Shown piece after piece: positions 1 through 10,200 of a DNA stretch of 64,000 nt. Position numbers and translations under genes: made by a program. Origin of the DNA: UBA1723 sp045629285 (GTDB taxonomy: Bacteria > Bacteroidota > Bacteroidia > Bacteroidales > Paludibacteraceae); the NCBI GenBank assembly GCA_045629285.1, contig JAZQQY010000012.1, positions 28,102 through 92,101 on the forward strand. The letters run 5' to 3'. The notes under the pieces were generated by a model. It had not been told where the DNA came from and ran no database searches. It saw only the letters and a list, made by a program, of their open reading frames with translations. Position 1 is the first letter of the stretch, and each line of letters starts with the position of its first letter.

Positions 1-364
1 CATCACCAAGACGATTCTTTGGCAACATACCCTTCAATACCTTACGATACAACTTCTTAGGATCCTTCTTCAAAAGAACTGCTGGAGTTGTCTCTCTCTG
101 TCCACCTGGATAACCAGTGTAACTCAAATAAACACGGTCTGTCATCTTTAGACCTGTCAACTTAACCTTGTCAGCGTTGACAATGATTACGTTGTCACCA
201 CAATCTACGTGTGGAGTAAAACTTGGCTTGTACTTACCTCTAAGCAACTTAGCCACCTTAGATCCCAAACGTCCAAGCGCCTGATCTGTAGCGTCAACAA
301 CGACCCACTCCTTCTTTGCAGTGTTCTTGTTGGCAGAAATGGTTTTAAAACTTAAAGTATCCAC
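1..364 (-). CDS. rplM: 50S ribosomal protein L13 (partial, C-terminus beyond the left edge)
   Basis: Large-subunit ribosomal protein L13. The minus-strand translation begins VDTLSFKTISANKN and contains WVVVDATDQALGRLGSKVAK, then RGKYKPSFTPHVDCGDNV and SYTGYPGGQRETTPA, all typical of Bacteroidota L13. About 121 codons are visible and the reading frame is still open at base 1. The start is taken as GTG at 364-362. An in-frame TGA lies nine codons upstream with no ATG between, and the residue order after GTG matches the usual M-D-T-L start of the family. rpsI normally follows in this phylum and would lie off the window. Confidence 0.95.
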   Translation of the reverse strand, partial: MDTLSFKTISANKNTAKKEWVVVDATDQALGRLGSKVAKLLRGKYKPSFTPHVDCGDNVIIVNADKVKLTGLKMTDRVYLSYTGYPGGQRETTPAVLLKKDPKKLYRKVLKGMLPKNRLGD

Positions 365-453
365 TTTAAAAACTTTTTTAATTAATCTTCAATTCGGCTA
401 AATGTTCGGGCAAACATCTTCGCCTTTTTAACGTATGGATAATAATTCGGGTG

Positions 454-461
454 CAAAAGTA
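454..461 (-). promoter_or_regulatory. Bacteroidota -7 promoter element for rplM
   Basis: On the minus strand this reads TACTTTTG, matching the Bacteroidota -7 consensus TAnnTTTG, about 90 bases before the rplM start. No convincing TTG -33 box at the usual spacing was found. Confidence 0.5.
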
Positions 462-560
462 GAAAAAAATCCAATAACGATAAAATATTTTTCATCTTTT
501 TTTACGAATGTTTTGATTTATGGTTCTGCAACCCTCCATTCGCGGCGGGGATTGGTTTCG

Positions 561-617
561 AGTTTCAGGTTTCAAGATTTGCAAAGCCCCACCTGAAACT
601 TGAAACTTGAAACTTTT
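561..617. repeat. Intergenic inverted repeat with GAAACTTGAAAC arm
   Basis: A perfect 10-bp inverted repeat (AGTTTCAGGT at 561-570, ACCTGAAACT at 591-600) is followed by repeats of CTTGAAA and a T run at 613-617. The right arm and its extension at 592-613 recur as an identical 22-base string at 21354-21375, so this is a dispersed intergenic element. The rest of the 351-bp gap between rplM and alaS holds the two divergent promoters and no gene. Confidence 0.6.
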
Positions 618-664
618 TAGACCAAAAACTACCGTCTTATTACATATATATAAAATAAAAGCAT

Positions 665-672
665 TACTTTTG
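665..672 (+). promoter_or_regulatory. Bacteroidota -7 promoter element for alaS
   Basis: TACTTTTG matches TAnnTTTG and lies 43 bases before the alaS ATG in an AT-rich spacer. Confidence 0.55.
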
Positions 673-715
673 TACCCCGTAAAAAAACGTAAAAATCACA
701 TTTCAAAATAAAAAC

Positions 716-3331
716 ATGAAAACAGCTAAAGAGATTCGCAAGTCGTTCACCGACTTCTTCGCTAGCAAGGGACACACTATCGTGCCTTCGGCTCCGATGG
801 TTGTGAAGAATGACCCGACACTTATGTTCACCAATGCAGGTATGAACCAGTTCAAGGATATTTTCCTTGGTAACACTCCAAGAAAGTTCCCTCGTGTCGC
901 GGACTCTCAGAAATGTCTTCGTGTTTCAGGCAAGCACAACGACCTTGAGGAGGTAGGACACGACACTTACCACCACACTATGTTCGAGATGCTTGGCAAC
1001 TGGTCTTTCGGCGACTACTTCAAGAAAGAGGCTATTGCTTGGGCTTGGGAGTATCTTGTTGACGTATTGAAGCTTGATCCAAACCGTCTTTACGCCACTG
1101 TATTCGAGGGCAGCAAGGAGGAAGGTCTTGAGCGTGACGACGAGGCTGCAGGTTACTGGGCTGAGGTGCTTCCTACAGACAGAATCATCAACGGTAACAA
1201 GCACGATAACTTCTGGGAAATGGGTGATACAGGTCCTTGTGGTCCTTGTTCTGAGATCCACGTCGATCTTCGCTCTGACGAGGAGCGTGCTAAGATCTCT
1301 GGTCGCGACCTTGTAAACCACGATCATCCACAGGTAATTGAAATCTGGAACCTTGTGTTCATGCAGTTCAACCGTAAGGCTGATGGATCACTTGAGCCAC
1401 TTCCAGCAAAGGCTATTGATACAGGTATGGGATTCGAGCGTCTATGCATGGCACTTCAGGGCAAGCAGTCTAACTACGACACTGACGTATTCCAGCCACT
1501 TCTTAAGGAGATCGGTAAGATCTGTGATTGCGAGTATGGCAAGAAGAAGGAGACTGACATCGCGATGCGTGTAATCGCCGACCATATCCGTACAATCGCA
1601 TTCTCTATCACTGACGGTCAGTTGCCATCTAACGCAAAGGCTGGTTACGTAATCCGCCGTATCTTGCGTCGTGCCGTTCGTTACGGTTACACATTCCTAG
1701 GACAGCGTCAGTCGTTTATGCATAAGCTTATCCCTGCTCTTATCGACAGCATGGGTGAGGCATATCCTGAGTTGATTGCTCAGCAGGAGTTGGTAGTTAA
1801 GGTCATCAAAGAGGAGGAGGATGCATTCTTGAGAACTCTTGAGACTGGCATCCGTCTACTTGACAAGGTAATGGCTGAGACTAAGGCTGCCGGCAAAACT
1901 GAGATTTCTGGTGTTGAAGGATTCACTCTATACGACACATACGGATTCCCTCTTGACCTTACAGAGCTTATCCTTCGTGAGAACGGCATGACTGTTAACG
2001 AGAATGAGTTCAACGCTGAGATGCAGAAGCAGAAGGAGAGAGCTAGAAACGCAGCAGCAGTTGAAACTGGCGACTGGGTTGAGCTAAAGGCTGGCGAGAG
2101 CGAGTTCATCGGTTACGACTTCCTTGACGCAGACGTTGAGATCTTGAAGTACAGAAAGATCAAGCAGAAGAACAAGGAGATGTATCAGATCGTGTTCGAC
2201 CGCACTCCATTCTACGCTGAGATGGGTGGTCAGATGGGTGATTCTGGTTACATCGAGAGCGCAGAGGGTAAGTTTGAGATCATCGACACTAAGAAGGAGA
2301 ACAATCTAAGCGTTCACTTGGCAGAGAAGATGCCTTCAGATCCAACTGCATCATTCCACGCTTGTGTAAATACAGAAAAGAGACAGAATACAGCTTGCAA
2401 CCATACAGCTACACATATCCTTGACTACGCTCTACGCACAGTGCTTGGAACACACGTTGAGCAGAAGGGTTCAATGGTATCTAGCGAGGTATTGAGATTC
2501 GACTTCTCTCACTTCCAGAAAGTCACTCCAGAGGAGCTTCGTCAGGTTGAGAAGATCGCAAATAAGATGGTTCGCGAGAATATCGCACTTGAGGAGGCAA
2601 GAGACATGCCTATCGACGAGGCTCGCGCTATGGGAGCTATCGCATTGTTCGGTGAGAAGTACGGCGACAAGGTTCGTGTCGTCAAGTACGGTCCATCAGT
2701 TGAGCTTTGTGGTGGTACTCACGTCAAGAGCACTGGTATGATCGGTATGATCAAGATCTTGGCTGAGAGCTCAGTTGCAGCAGGTGTACGTCGTATCGAG
2801 GCTGTTTCAGGCGAAGCTGCAGAGAATTTCATCAACGGTGCATTCGACGAGATCACAGCATTGAAGGAGTTCTTTGCAGGAACACCAAATCTTGTCAACT
2901 CGGTAAAGAAGACAATCGACGAGAGTGCAAGTTTGAAGAAGGAGGTTGAGAAGTACATGCAGGAGCGCATCCAGGTAATCAAGGATAAGATGATCGAGCA
3001 GGCAACAGCACTTGGCAGCTACAAGTTGGTTGTGCTTAAGGGTGAGTACAATGCCGACTTTGCAAAGAGCATCGCATTCCAGGTTCGCAACTCTGTAAAG
3101 GAGAATCTTGTGTTCGTTGGAGCAACTCAGAACGAAGGCAAGCCAACACTTACACTTGCAATCTCAGATGATCTTGTAGCAGCAGGCAAGAACGCAACAG
3201 CAATCGCACGTGACGCTGCTAAGGAGATCCAAGGTGGTGGTGGCGGTCAGCCATTCTTCGCACAGGCTGGTGGAAAGAAGGTTGACGGACTAAACGCCGC
3301 ATTCGATAAGATCGTAGCAGCATTCAAATAA
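716..3331 (+). CDS. alaS: Alanyl-tRNA synthetase
   Basis: Charges tRNA-Ala with alanine in the cytoplasm and edits mis-charged Ser/Gly. The 871-residue length is standard for bacterial AlaRS. The N-terminus carries the class II catalytic domain (TMFEMLGNWSFGDYFK near residue 92, then GDTGPCGPCSEIH). The editing-domain zinc ligands are visible as HTATH near residue 562 and CGGTH near residue 666. A glycine-rich GGGGGQPFFAQAGG near the C-terminus is typical of the C-Ala domain. It is transcribed alone, with its own promoter and a strong terminator directly downstream. Confidence 0.98.
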   Translation: MKTAKEIRKSFTDFFASKGHTIVPSAPMVVKNDPTLMFTNAGMNQFKDIFLGNTPRKFPRVADSQKCLRVSGKHNDLEEVGHDTYHHTMFEMLGNWSFGDYFKKEAIAWAWEYLVDVLKLDPNRLYATVFEGSKEEGLERDDEAAGYWAEVLPTDRIINGNKHDNFWEMGDTGPCGPCSEIHVDLRSDEERAKISGRDLVNHDHPQVIEIWNLVFMQFNRKADGSLEPLPAKAIDTGMGFERLCMALQGKQSNYDTDVFQPLLKEIGKICDCEYGKKKETDIAMRVIADHIRTIAFSITDGQLPSNAKAGYVIRRILRRAVRYGYTFLGQRQSFMHKLIPALIDSMGEAYPELIAQQELVVKVIKEEEDAFLRTLETGIRLLDKVMAETKAAGKTEISGVEGFTLYDTYGFPLDLTELILRENGMTVNENEFNAEMQKQKERARNAAAVETGDWVELKAGESEFIGYDFLDADVEILKYRKIKQKNKEMYQIVFDRTPFYAEMGGQMGDSGYIESAEGKFEIIDTKKENNLSVHLAEKMPSDPTASFHACVNTEKRQNTACNHTATHILDYALRTVLGTHVEQKGSMVSSEVLRFDFSHFQKVTPEELRQVEKIANKMVRENIALEEARDMPIDEARAMGAIALFGEKYGDKVRVVKYGPSVELCGGTHVKSTGMIGMIKILAESSVAAGVRRIEAVSGEAAENFINGAFDEITALKEFFAGTPNLVNSVKKTIDESASLKKEVEKYMQERIQVIKDKMIEQATALGSYKLVVLKGEYNADFAKSIAFQVRNSVKENLVFVGATQNEGKPTLTLAISDDLVAAGKNATAIARDAAKEIQGGGGGQPFFAQAGGKKVDGLNAAFDKIVAAFK

Positions 3332-3353
3332 GAAGCTGACACATTTATATAAA

Positions 3354-3386
3354 GAGCATCGTGAATTAATCACGATGCTCTTTTTT
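3354..3386 (+). terminator. Rho-independent terminator of alaS
   Basis: Perfect 10-bp stem (GAGCATCGTG / CACGATGCTC) with a 7-base loop, followed by six T. Confidence 0.9.
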
Positions 3387-3489
3387 GTTTAGGATTTCAA
3401 AGCAAAAGATACATAATAGAAAATTCACGACACATTTTACAAAAATTTCACGTTTTCCAACATTCCTCAATAAAAACCAAAAGATTTTC

Positions 3490-3523
3490 TTGCAGATCAA
3501 AATATCATTCGTAATTTTGCGAA
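3490..3523 (+). promoter_or_regulatory. arsR promoter with overlapping palindromic operator
   Basis: TTG at 3490-3492 and TAATTTTG at 3512-3519 are a good Bacteroidota -33/-7 pair with 19 bases between. The -7 box sits inside the imperfect palindrome TTCGTAATTTTGCGAA at 3508-3523. The same palindrome (TTCGTAGTTTTACGAA) recurs before the next gene, so both are probably ArsR operators. This predicts autorepression. Confidence 0.7.
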
Positions 3524-3545
3524 CATAAAACAATAGAGACAGATA

Positions 3546-3878
3546 ATGGCAACATCAGATTACACGATAAAGCAGGAATTATTAGCAAAATTTGCTAAGG
3601 CTCTTGGTCATCCAGCAAGAATTGCGATTTGTGACTTCCTGGCAAAACAGGAGACTTGCTACTTCGGTGAGATCAACGAGGAGTTGCCAATAGCCAAAGC
3701 AACAGTGTCCCAGCATCTCACTGCTTTGAAAGAGGTAGGCTTAATTCAGGGTGAGATTGAAGCCCCGAAAGTGAAATACTGTATCAACAAAGAGAATTGG
3801 CGTCTGGCTCGTGAATTGTTCGGCGAATTCCTTGGGCAATGCGTCTGCAAAACGGGAGGCGATTGTTGTGAGAAATGA
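3546..3878 (+). CDS. arsR: ArsR-family metalloid-responsive repressor
   Basis: A 110-residue winged-helix repressor. The recognition region is KATVSQHLTALKEVGLIQGE (about residues 51-70), typical of the ArsR/SmtB family. Cysteines lie at CDFLAKQETC (about 29-38) and in a C-terminal tail CVCKTGGDCCEK, suggesting thiolate binding of As(III) or a similar soft metalloid. It heads an arsenic operon and its promoter carries a palindrome repeated before the next gene. That it represses the whole cluster is inferred from this arrangement. Confidence 0.9.
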   Translation: MATSDYTIKQELLAKFAKALGHPARIAICDFLAKQETCYFGEINEELPIAKATVSQHLTALKEVGLIQGEIEAPKVKYCINKENWRLARELFGEFLGQCVCKTGGDCCEK

Positions 3879-3950
3879 CGTTGACGAAGACGGAAACGAA
3901 AACAATTAACTATGGGGATTGATATAATCCCTTTTATTTAGCAAATAAAG

Positions 3951-3966
3951 TTCGTAGTTTTACGAA
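3951..3966 (+). promoter_or_regulatory. Second ArsR-type operator
   Basis: Palindrome TTCGTAGTTTTACGAA, differing at two positions from the site over the arsR promoter. It lies 21 bases before the thioredoxin-like gene and overlaps a likely -7 region, so this gene block probably has its own regulated promoter. Confidence 0.6.
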
Positions 3967-3987
3967 TCACAAACAAATTAATAAAAT

Positions 3988-4221
3988 ATGAAAGAAATCA
4001 AAATTCTAGGCACAGGATGCGCAGGATGCAAAGCATTGTACGAGACAGTCGGAAAGGTTGTCGCAGATCTTGGTTTGAATGTAAAAGTCGTGAAGGAGGA
4101 GGACATCATGAACATCATGGCTTACAATGTGATGACTTTGCCAGCATTGGTGATCGACGAGAAGGTTGCAGCTAAAGGCAAACTTTCATACGATGAGGTA
4201 AAAGCATTGTTGACCAAATAA
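3988..4221 (+). CDS. Thioredoxin-like small redox protein of the arsenic operon
   Basis: A 77-residue cytoplasmic protein with the thioredoxin-like TM0996/MTH895 fold. GTGCAGCKAL near the N-terminus carries the CxxC redox pair, and the cis-proline region MTLPALVID follows. Such proteins are common in Bacteroidota ars operons and could reduce ArsC or hand over metalloid, but this is inferred from context. The next gene starts 9 bases downstream. Confidence 0.85.
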   Translation: MKEIKILGTGCAGCKALYETVGKVVADLGLNVKVVKEEDIMNIMAYNVMTLPALVIDEKVAAKGKLSYDEVKALLTK

Positions 4222-4230
4222 GAAACGACT

Positions 4231-4698
4231 ATGAAAAGGACTCTTTTGATGTTTATGCTTGGCTTCAGCATGATGGCAGCTGCACAGTCTTGCAGCAACA
4301 AACCATGTTGCGCCAACAATAATAATGCGACTTGCCAGAATGCAGCAACGTCGATATCAAACGCAGAGCAAGTCGAAGTGATCTATTTCCATGGCAAACA
4401 GCGTTGTCCGACGTGTATAGCAATCGAGACGGAGACAAAAGCGTTGATGGAGGAAGATTTGGCTAAACAGGTAGAGGCTAATATCGTAAAGATGAGAGTG
4501 GTGGATTTCTCAACCGAGGAGGGCAAGGAGATTGCGAAGAAATATAAAGTATCTTTCTCTTCTTTGATTCTTGTGGCTAATCCAGGCAAGAATGAGACGG
4601 TGGAGAATCTGACAAACTTTGCTTTCGCCAACGCAAGAAGCAACGCTACTGAGTTTAAGAAGGTTATTAGGGATAAAGTATTAGCTGTTATTAAATAA
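4231..4698 (+). CDS. arsF: ArsF-family thioredoxin-like protein
   Basis: A 155-residue exported protein. The N-terminal signal (KRTLLMFMLGFSMMAAAQS) is followed by a Cys-rich stretch (SCSNKPCCA). The thioredoxin-like domain carries RCPTCIAIE, a CxxC site, near residue 59. It matches the group annotated as nitrophenyl compound nitroreductase subunit ArsF, found beside ArsG in Bacteroides arsenic clusters. The redox partner is probably the adjacent CcdA-like ArsG. The enzyme activity on organoarsenicals is reported for the family and not shown here. Confidence 0.8.
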   Translation: MKRTLLMFMLGFSMMAAAQSCSNKPCCANNNNATCQNAATSISNAEQVEVIYFHGKQRCPTCIAIETETKALMEEDLAKQVEANIVKMRVVDFSTEEGKEIAKKYKVSFSSLILVANPGKNETVENLTNFAFANARSNATEFKKVIRDKVLAVIK

Positions 4699-4811
4699 AG
4701 TTGGCATCTATAAATGAGGATTGTTAAGGGCGGAACGCCCTAACCCCACCCAATATCGCGAGCCCGCAAGGGCGAGCAACTAAAACTAAATTTCTAAAAT
4801 AGAAACATGTC

Positions 4812-5525
4812 ATGGAGTTTCTGCAAACCTTATTAGACAATAGTCAGGTGCCGGCATTCACGGCTTTCCTGCTTGGCCTGCTAACAGCGTTGAGTCCCTG
4901 CCCTCTTGCCACAAACATCACAGCTATCGGTTTCATATCTAAAGGTATTGAGAATCGTAAACGAGTGTTTTGGAGTGGAATATTATACACCGTCGGCCGC
5001 ACACTCGCCTACTCTATTCTTGGAGCCGTACTTATTTATATCATCCGTAAAGGAGCCGACACTTTTGATCTCCAACAGAGTATCAGCGAATGGGGAGAAC
5101 TGATTATCGGTCCGGCTTTAGTGTTGATTGGAATATTGATGATTATCGGTGAATTTTTCGACTTAGGAGGAAGATTCGGTTTTAATGGAGGAAGTTGGGC
5201 GGAAAAACTAAGCGGACCAATCGGAGCGTTTATCCTCGGAGTATTGTTCGCGTTAGCCTTTTGTCCATCGAGTGGACTACTCTACTTCGGCATGTTAATT
5301 CCCATGTCGGCTACAGCTAATGGAGGATATCTATTGCCAGTGATATACGCCGTCGCCACAGCACTTCCGGTTTTGATAGTAGCTTGGCTTCTTGCCTTCA
5401 GTGTAAAATCGATCAGCTCGTTCTTGGGAAAAATATCCGTCATACAAAAATGGTTCAACCGCATAGTGGCTTTGGCATTCATCGTCGTCGGATTTAATTA
5501 TTGTTACACATTTTTTATCGCTTAA
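4812..5525 (+). CDS. arsG: ArsG-family CcdA-like membrane protein
   Basis: A 237-residue integral membrane protein of the CcdA/DsbD transmembrane type with about six hydrophobic helices. The two inverted-repeat signature sites are visible: LSPCPLATNI near residue 28 and FCPSSGLLYFG near residue 152. In Bacteroidota arsenic islands this family is called ArsG and is linked to efflux or reduction of aromatic arsenicals. A 113-base gap separates it from arsF. Its stop lies 2 bases before arsC, so the two are translationally close. Confidence 0.8.
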   Translation: MEFLQTLLDNSQVPAFTAFLLGLLTALSPCPLATNITAIGFISKGIENRKRVFWSGILYTVGRTLAYSILGAVLIYIIRKGADTFDLQQSISEWGELIIGPALVLIGILMIIGEFFDLGGRFGFNGGSWAEKLSGPIGAFILGVLFALAFCPSSGLLYFGMLIPMSATANGGYLLPVIYAVATALPVLIVAWLLAFSVKSISSFLGKISVIQKWFNRIVALAFIVVGFNYCYTFFIA

Positions 5526-5527
5526 AT

Positions 5528-5995
5528 ATGAAACGCATATTAGTTCTTTGCACAGGCAATCGTTGTCGCAGCCAGATGGCTCAAGGAATTTTGCAAAACA
5601 TTGATTCAGAGTTGGACGTTCACTCTGCAGGGATTCTGCCAGCGTCGGAGGTTCACCCTCTCGGTATTAAAGTGATGGCAGAGATTGGCATCGACATCAG
5701 CAAACATTATCCAAAGCATGTCGAGCAATATCTTGGTCAGACGTGGGATTACGTTATCACCGTATGTGGAGGAGCCGACAAATCATGTCCAATGTTCATT
5801 GGCAAGGTAGGCAAACGACTCCATATCGGGTTCGACGATCCAGATGCTTTCAAAGGTACAGAAGAAGAGATTCTGTTAGAGTTCCGTCGCGTTAGAGATG
5901 AAATCAAGAAGAAAATGCAGGAGTTCTACATCACAGAGATAAAAGGTATGCAAATGCCTAAATGCTCCTGTGGATGTGGGTGCGAATGTGATTAA
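5528..5995 (+). CDS. arsC: Arsenate reductase of the low-molecular-weight phosphatase type
   Basis: A 155-residue thiol-linked arsenate reductase. The P-loop CTGNRCRSQMAQ (CX5R) starts at residue 8. The conserved DPDAF carrying the general acid lies near residue 109. The chosen ATG is 2 bases after the arsG stop and gives the family's usual MKRILVLCTGN start. An odd C-terminal tail, KCSCGCGCECD, carries five cysteines and could bind metalloid or supply resolving thiols. Confidence 0.9.
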   Translation: MKRILVLCTGNRCRSQMAQGILQNIDSELDVHSAGILPASEVHPLGIKVMAEIGIDISKHYPKHVEQYLGQTWDYVITVCGGADKSCPMFIGKVGKRLHIGFDDPDAFKGTEEEILLEFRRVRDEIKKKMQEFYITEIKGMQMPKCSCGCGCECD

Positions 5996-6038
5996 TAAAG
6001 ACGAGATTGCTCTCGTCTCAATATAAAATTTATAAGCT

Positions 6039-7007
6039 ATGATACAAAAATTTGCGGATTGGTTAATATACGATATAATCGGACTTGATGCGACGTCGAG
6101 GCTGGGAGAATCCATCAATTTCTTCGTCTACGATTCCATCAAGATCATCATATTACTGTTTGGAATCAGTATCGTCATGGGAATAATCAACGCATATTTC
6201 CCTATTGAGCGACTACGCAACTATCTTACCACACACAAGATGTACGGATTCCAATATCTATTGGCCAGCGTTTTCGGAGCCATCACACCATTCTGTTCGT
6301 GCTCATCAATACCATTGTTTATCGGATTTGTGAAAGGAGGCATACCACTTGGAGTCACATTTGCTTTTCTCATCACATCCCCATTAGTCAACGAAGTGGC
6401 AGTGGCAATGTTTCTCGGAACATTCGGTGTGAAAGTCACAGCCATCTACGTGGGATGCGGAATTCTTTTAGGAATGATTGGAGGTATGCTTCTTGGGAAG
6501 ATGAACCTTGAACGTTACCTGTCACCTTGGATTATTCAGATGCAAAAAATGCAGATGGAGGCAGACGACGCTTATGAAAGCAACCATTTGACATTTATGC
6601 AACGTCTACCAGGAATAATAAAAGATGCGTTAGGAATTGTCAAAGGAGTATTGCTTTACGTCATCATAGGAATCGCAATCGGAGCCGGAATCCACGGTTA
6701 TGTGCCAGAAGGATTCTTTACGGAGTTTATGCAGAAGGCAGGAATCTTCGGAGTGCCAGCCAGCGTGATAATAGCGATACCAATGTACTCCAATGCGGCA
6801 GGAATCGTGCCAGTGATACAAGTGTTTGTGGCAAAAGGCATACCACTCGGCACAGCACTGTCGTTTATGATGAGCGTCGTCGGGCTATCACTTCCAGAGG
6901 CAACGATGCTGAAAAAAGTAATGACATGGAAACTAATTGGAATCTTCTTCGGCACCGTCGCATTGATGATAATGATGCTCGGTTGGATATTTAATGTCAT
7001 ACTATAA
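6039..7007 (+). CDS. Permease of the ArsP / DUF318 type
   Basis: A 322-residue membrane protein with about eight helices. The signature CSCSSIPLFIGF lies near residue 86 and a second conserved segment PMYSNAAGIVPVI near residue 248. This family exports trivalent organoarsenicals (ArsP) or other soft metal ions. Position as the last gene of the ars operon supports an arsenic role. The exact substrate cannot be read from sequence. Confidence 0.85.
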   Translation: MIQKFADWLIYDIIGLDATSRLGESINFFVYDSIKIIILLFGISIVMGIINAYFPIERLRNYLTTHKMYGFQYLLASVFGAITPFCSCSSIPLFIGFVKGGIPLGVTFAFLITSPLVNEVAVAMFLGTFGVKVTAIYVGCGILLGMIGGMLLGKMNLERYLSPWIIQMQKMQMEADDAYESNHLTFMQRLPGIIKDALGIVKGVLLYVIIGIAIGAGIHGYVPEGFFTEFMQKAGIFGVPASVIIAIPMYSNAAGIVPVIQVFVAKGIPLGTALSFMMSVVGLSLPEATMLKKVMTWKLIGIFFGTVALMIMMLGWIFNVIL

Positions 7008-7035
7008 ACTATAAAAATGTCATATTTAAATTGGA

Positions 7036-7064
7036 AAGCGGCGTAAATTCACGTCGCTTTTTTT
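7036..7064 (+). terminator. Terminator of the arsenic operon
   Basis: Nine-bp stem AAGCGGCGT / ACGTCGCTT with one G-T pair, followed by a T run. Confidence 0.85.
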
Positions 7065-7242
7065 GTTTATCACACAAGGAGGTTGCAACTAAAATTCATA
7101 ATAAACCTTAAAAAACAGATAAATGTCACAATTATGAACGAATCTTACAGAAAAAACACAATTAATATGACTATTTTTGCGAATTATTAATTAGGCGAAA
7201 AAAATTGCCCTTTTACTACGAATAAAAAAATATAACAACAAT

Positions 7243-10200
7243 ATGAAATCACTATTGATGAAACTGGGAGTTGTTTGGATAATGCTGACAAGCATGCTCC
7301 CATCAGTATTCGCCCAAACGGGAGTACTGGTAATTGAGATTTCCGACACGCTCAACATTCCGCTGTCGGATTATTACATAAGAATCAAAGATTCTGACGG
7401 TTCAATAAAATCCTACAGGACAGACTCAGAAGGACGTGTCCGTGACGACAACTTCCCAGTAGGTGATTACACTTACAGTTTCTCTTTCGGAGATTTCAAC
7501 ACAGGAAGTTTTACAGTCACTTCAGGAAACCCTACATGGATCGACATTGACTTTCGCCGTGTGACAATCAACTTCAAGGATGAGAAGGGCAACCCTGCAA
7601 GCGGCAAGTTCGTCACTCTTTACAAAAGAGAGGCCGACGGAACACGTACACTTGTACGTCAAAAGACATCAGACGAAAACGGAAAAACTCTATTTGTTGT
7701 TCCGGAAGGAAACTATACATACGTTGCTGCAGACGGAGAGCATGACATCACTGTCAAAGGCGATGTCAACACAACAGTAGCAGTAACGTCGAAATTGGTC
7801 ACATACCAGACATCGTTCCAGTTCTTCAAAGGCAACAATCCGATCACTCTATTTGCGAAAGACGTGTATGTACGTCAAAATCAAGACAATGTATTCAGAG
7901 ATTTCGGCGTTGTATTGGCACATGGAGGAACACAGTCAAACAGCATGGTGGAATATAATCTGACTGACGGAAAGATCTCTTGTCCTATCGGAGAGTTCGA
8001 ATATTCAGTATACACTAGAGATTACGGTACACTTACCGGAACATTCTTCGTGACTCAGAACAGCTCTGAAACAAAAAACATCGTAAAGATCGTAATTCCT
8101 GACGAGCAGATCGCGCCAGATGATCCTATCATCGTTCCTGACGAGAAAGAGCCGACTTACAAGCTAAGAGTTCACGCAATAGATTGCGACACGAAGGAGC
8201 CAATCCACAACCTTGCCGCCAGATATTCAACACCAAATGGTAAAAGTTCATTCTCAACTACAGATGAGCAAGGATATGCTGTGTTTAAAGTAAATGCAGG
8301 CATATACAATGTAAGTTTGCCATCGCAGACAAAAGAAGGCATTGTAGTAAACGGAGATACAGATGTTGAGTTCTGCGACAAAGCAGAGCCAGACAGTCTT
8401 ACTTCACAGCAGATATACTTCCAGTTCTTCTACCAGGACAAAGAGGTGTTCCCACAAACTATCGAAAAGATTGACATCAAGAAGATAGAGAGTGGAAGTT
8501 ACCTTCAATACGTGACTATCAAGCCAGAGAAAGACGAAAATGAAGGACTTAACAAGTTCAAGGAACCTGTTGTCACAATTACAGGAAGATACTATTATTC
8601 ATTCTTAATGGATGAATCAGAGTTCAAAGTAAGTTCTAGCTCCGGCAATTTCACAACTATCCAGGAAAAGCCGATAGACACAGTCAAGATCTATTTCGAA
8701 GAGAAATACGATGTTGACATCTACTTCCTACATCAGGATAAGACCCCAGCAACCGGTTCTTACAGCGTGTCATACATCGACAGATATAAGAACAATCGCC
8801 GTACAGACGAACAGGGTCATCTACAGTTGACATTGACAACTGGAGATTACACATTCATTGCTTTGGACGACACATCGAAATTCACTTTGAAAAAGGATAC
8901 TACCATTTACTACTATCTTCCTGACCCAGAGCACTCGCGCAATGTTTACTTCAAGTTCTTGCATGACGGAAAGGTGGTATATCCAAATGTGACAACCCTA
9001 TCATTCTTTAGAAACAAATCTCTGAATCAGTATGCATACCTTTCTTCATCTCTATACGATGATTATGAAGGAATGGGCAGAACATACGTATTCGACAAGC
9101 CAATAGAGTTGCCAGCAGACTCATTCACTGCCAGCTACTATATCGACGACTATGAATTCGACGGTCAGATGGATCACAAATTCATTGTCAACGGAAACGC
9201 ACAGAACGACACGACAATCTTTATCGTTGTGCCAGTCAAGAGAATTGTAGAGATTCAGATCAAGGATGCCAAAGGCACTGACGTTCAGGGTGTGTTTGCA
9301 AAAATCTACAAATATGACGAGAACGGTGAGTTGAGCACAGCATTGGATTACGACGGAAACTCACACTCAAGACTAATGTCGGACGCAACAGGTATTGTTC
9401 GCGATCACCTTGTCCCAGGTCGCTACCAGATCAAGATTCTTGGTATCGAAAGAGACTTTGAGGTAACTGAATATGGACTTAAGTTCACAATCCTTTCCGA
9501 CGTCGAATTGTTCAATGTCGTATTTAAGGTTCTATACAGCGACAACGATGAGCCTGTGCCTGGTTTGAAATTGGACATCAAGAAAGGCAGTGAGTTCTAT
9601 ACAAGCGGAATCACTGACGGTGAAGGAGAGATCAGATTCCAGAGTGAAGCAGCCAAATATTCATATCTTCTTTCTTATGGCAACGGAATTGAAGGCAACT
9701 ACACTATCACAAAAGACGAGACAATCATCATCAAGATCGATCGTCCTGTCCTTGTAAAGACAATCGCTTTGTTTGGCGAGCAGTGTTTGATTGGTGGAGA
9801 GTCTACTAAATTCACAGCAATCATCACTCCAGACAATGCTACTCAGAAAAAGCTTGACTGGTCTGTCGACAATGAGATCCTAGCTACTATTTCTAGCGAC
9901 GGAACATTGACAGCCAACACAATCGGCCAGACAGGTACAGTTACGGTCACAGCCAAGGCAAAGGACGATAGCGGGGTATTTGCTACAATTCTTGTAAACA
10001 TCGAAGCTGAATCATGTACAAAGTCATATACTTTGGCATTCGGCGACGGTTCAACAGAAATGCTGATTGACGACTATACATTCGATCTTGTAGTCACACC
10101 TTCTGTCAACAAGTACCAGTATTACGCATACCAGACAAGTCAAGACGGAGTAAACTGGACAAATGCAACGAATTTCACACCAGAGACAACAATCACATTG

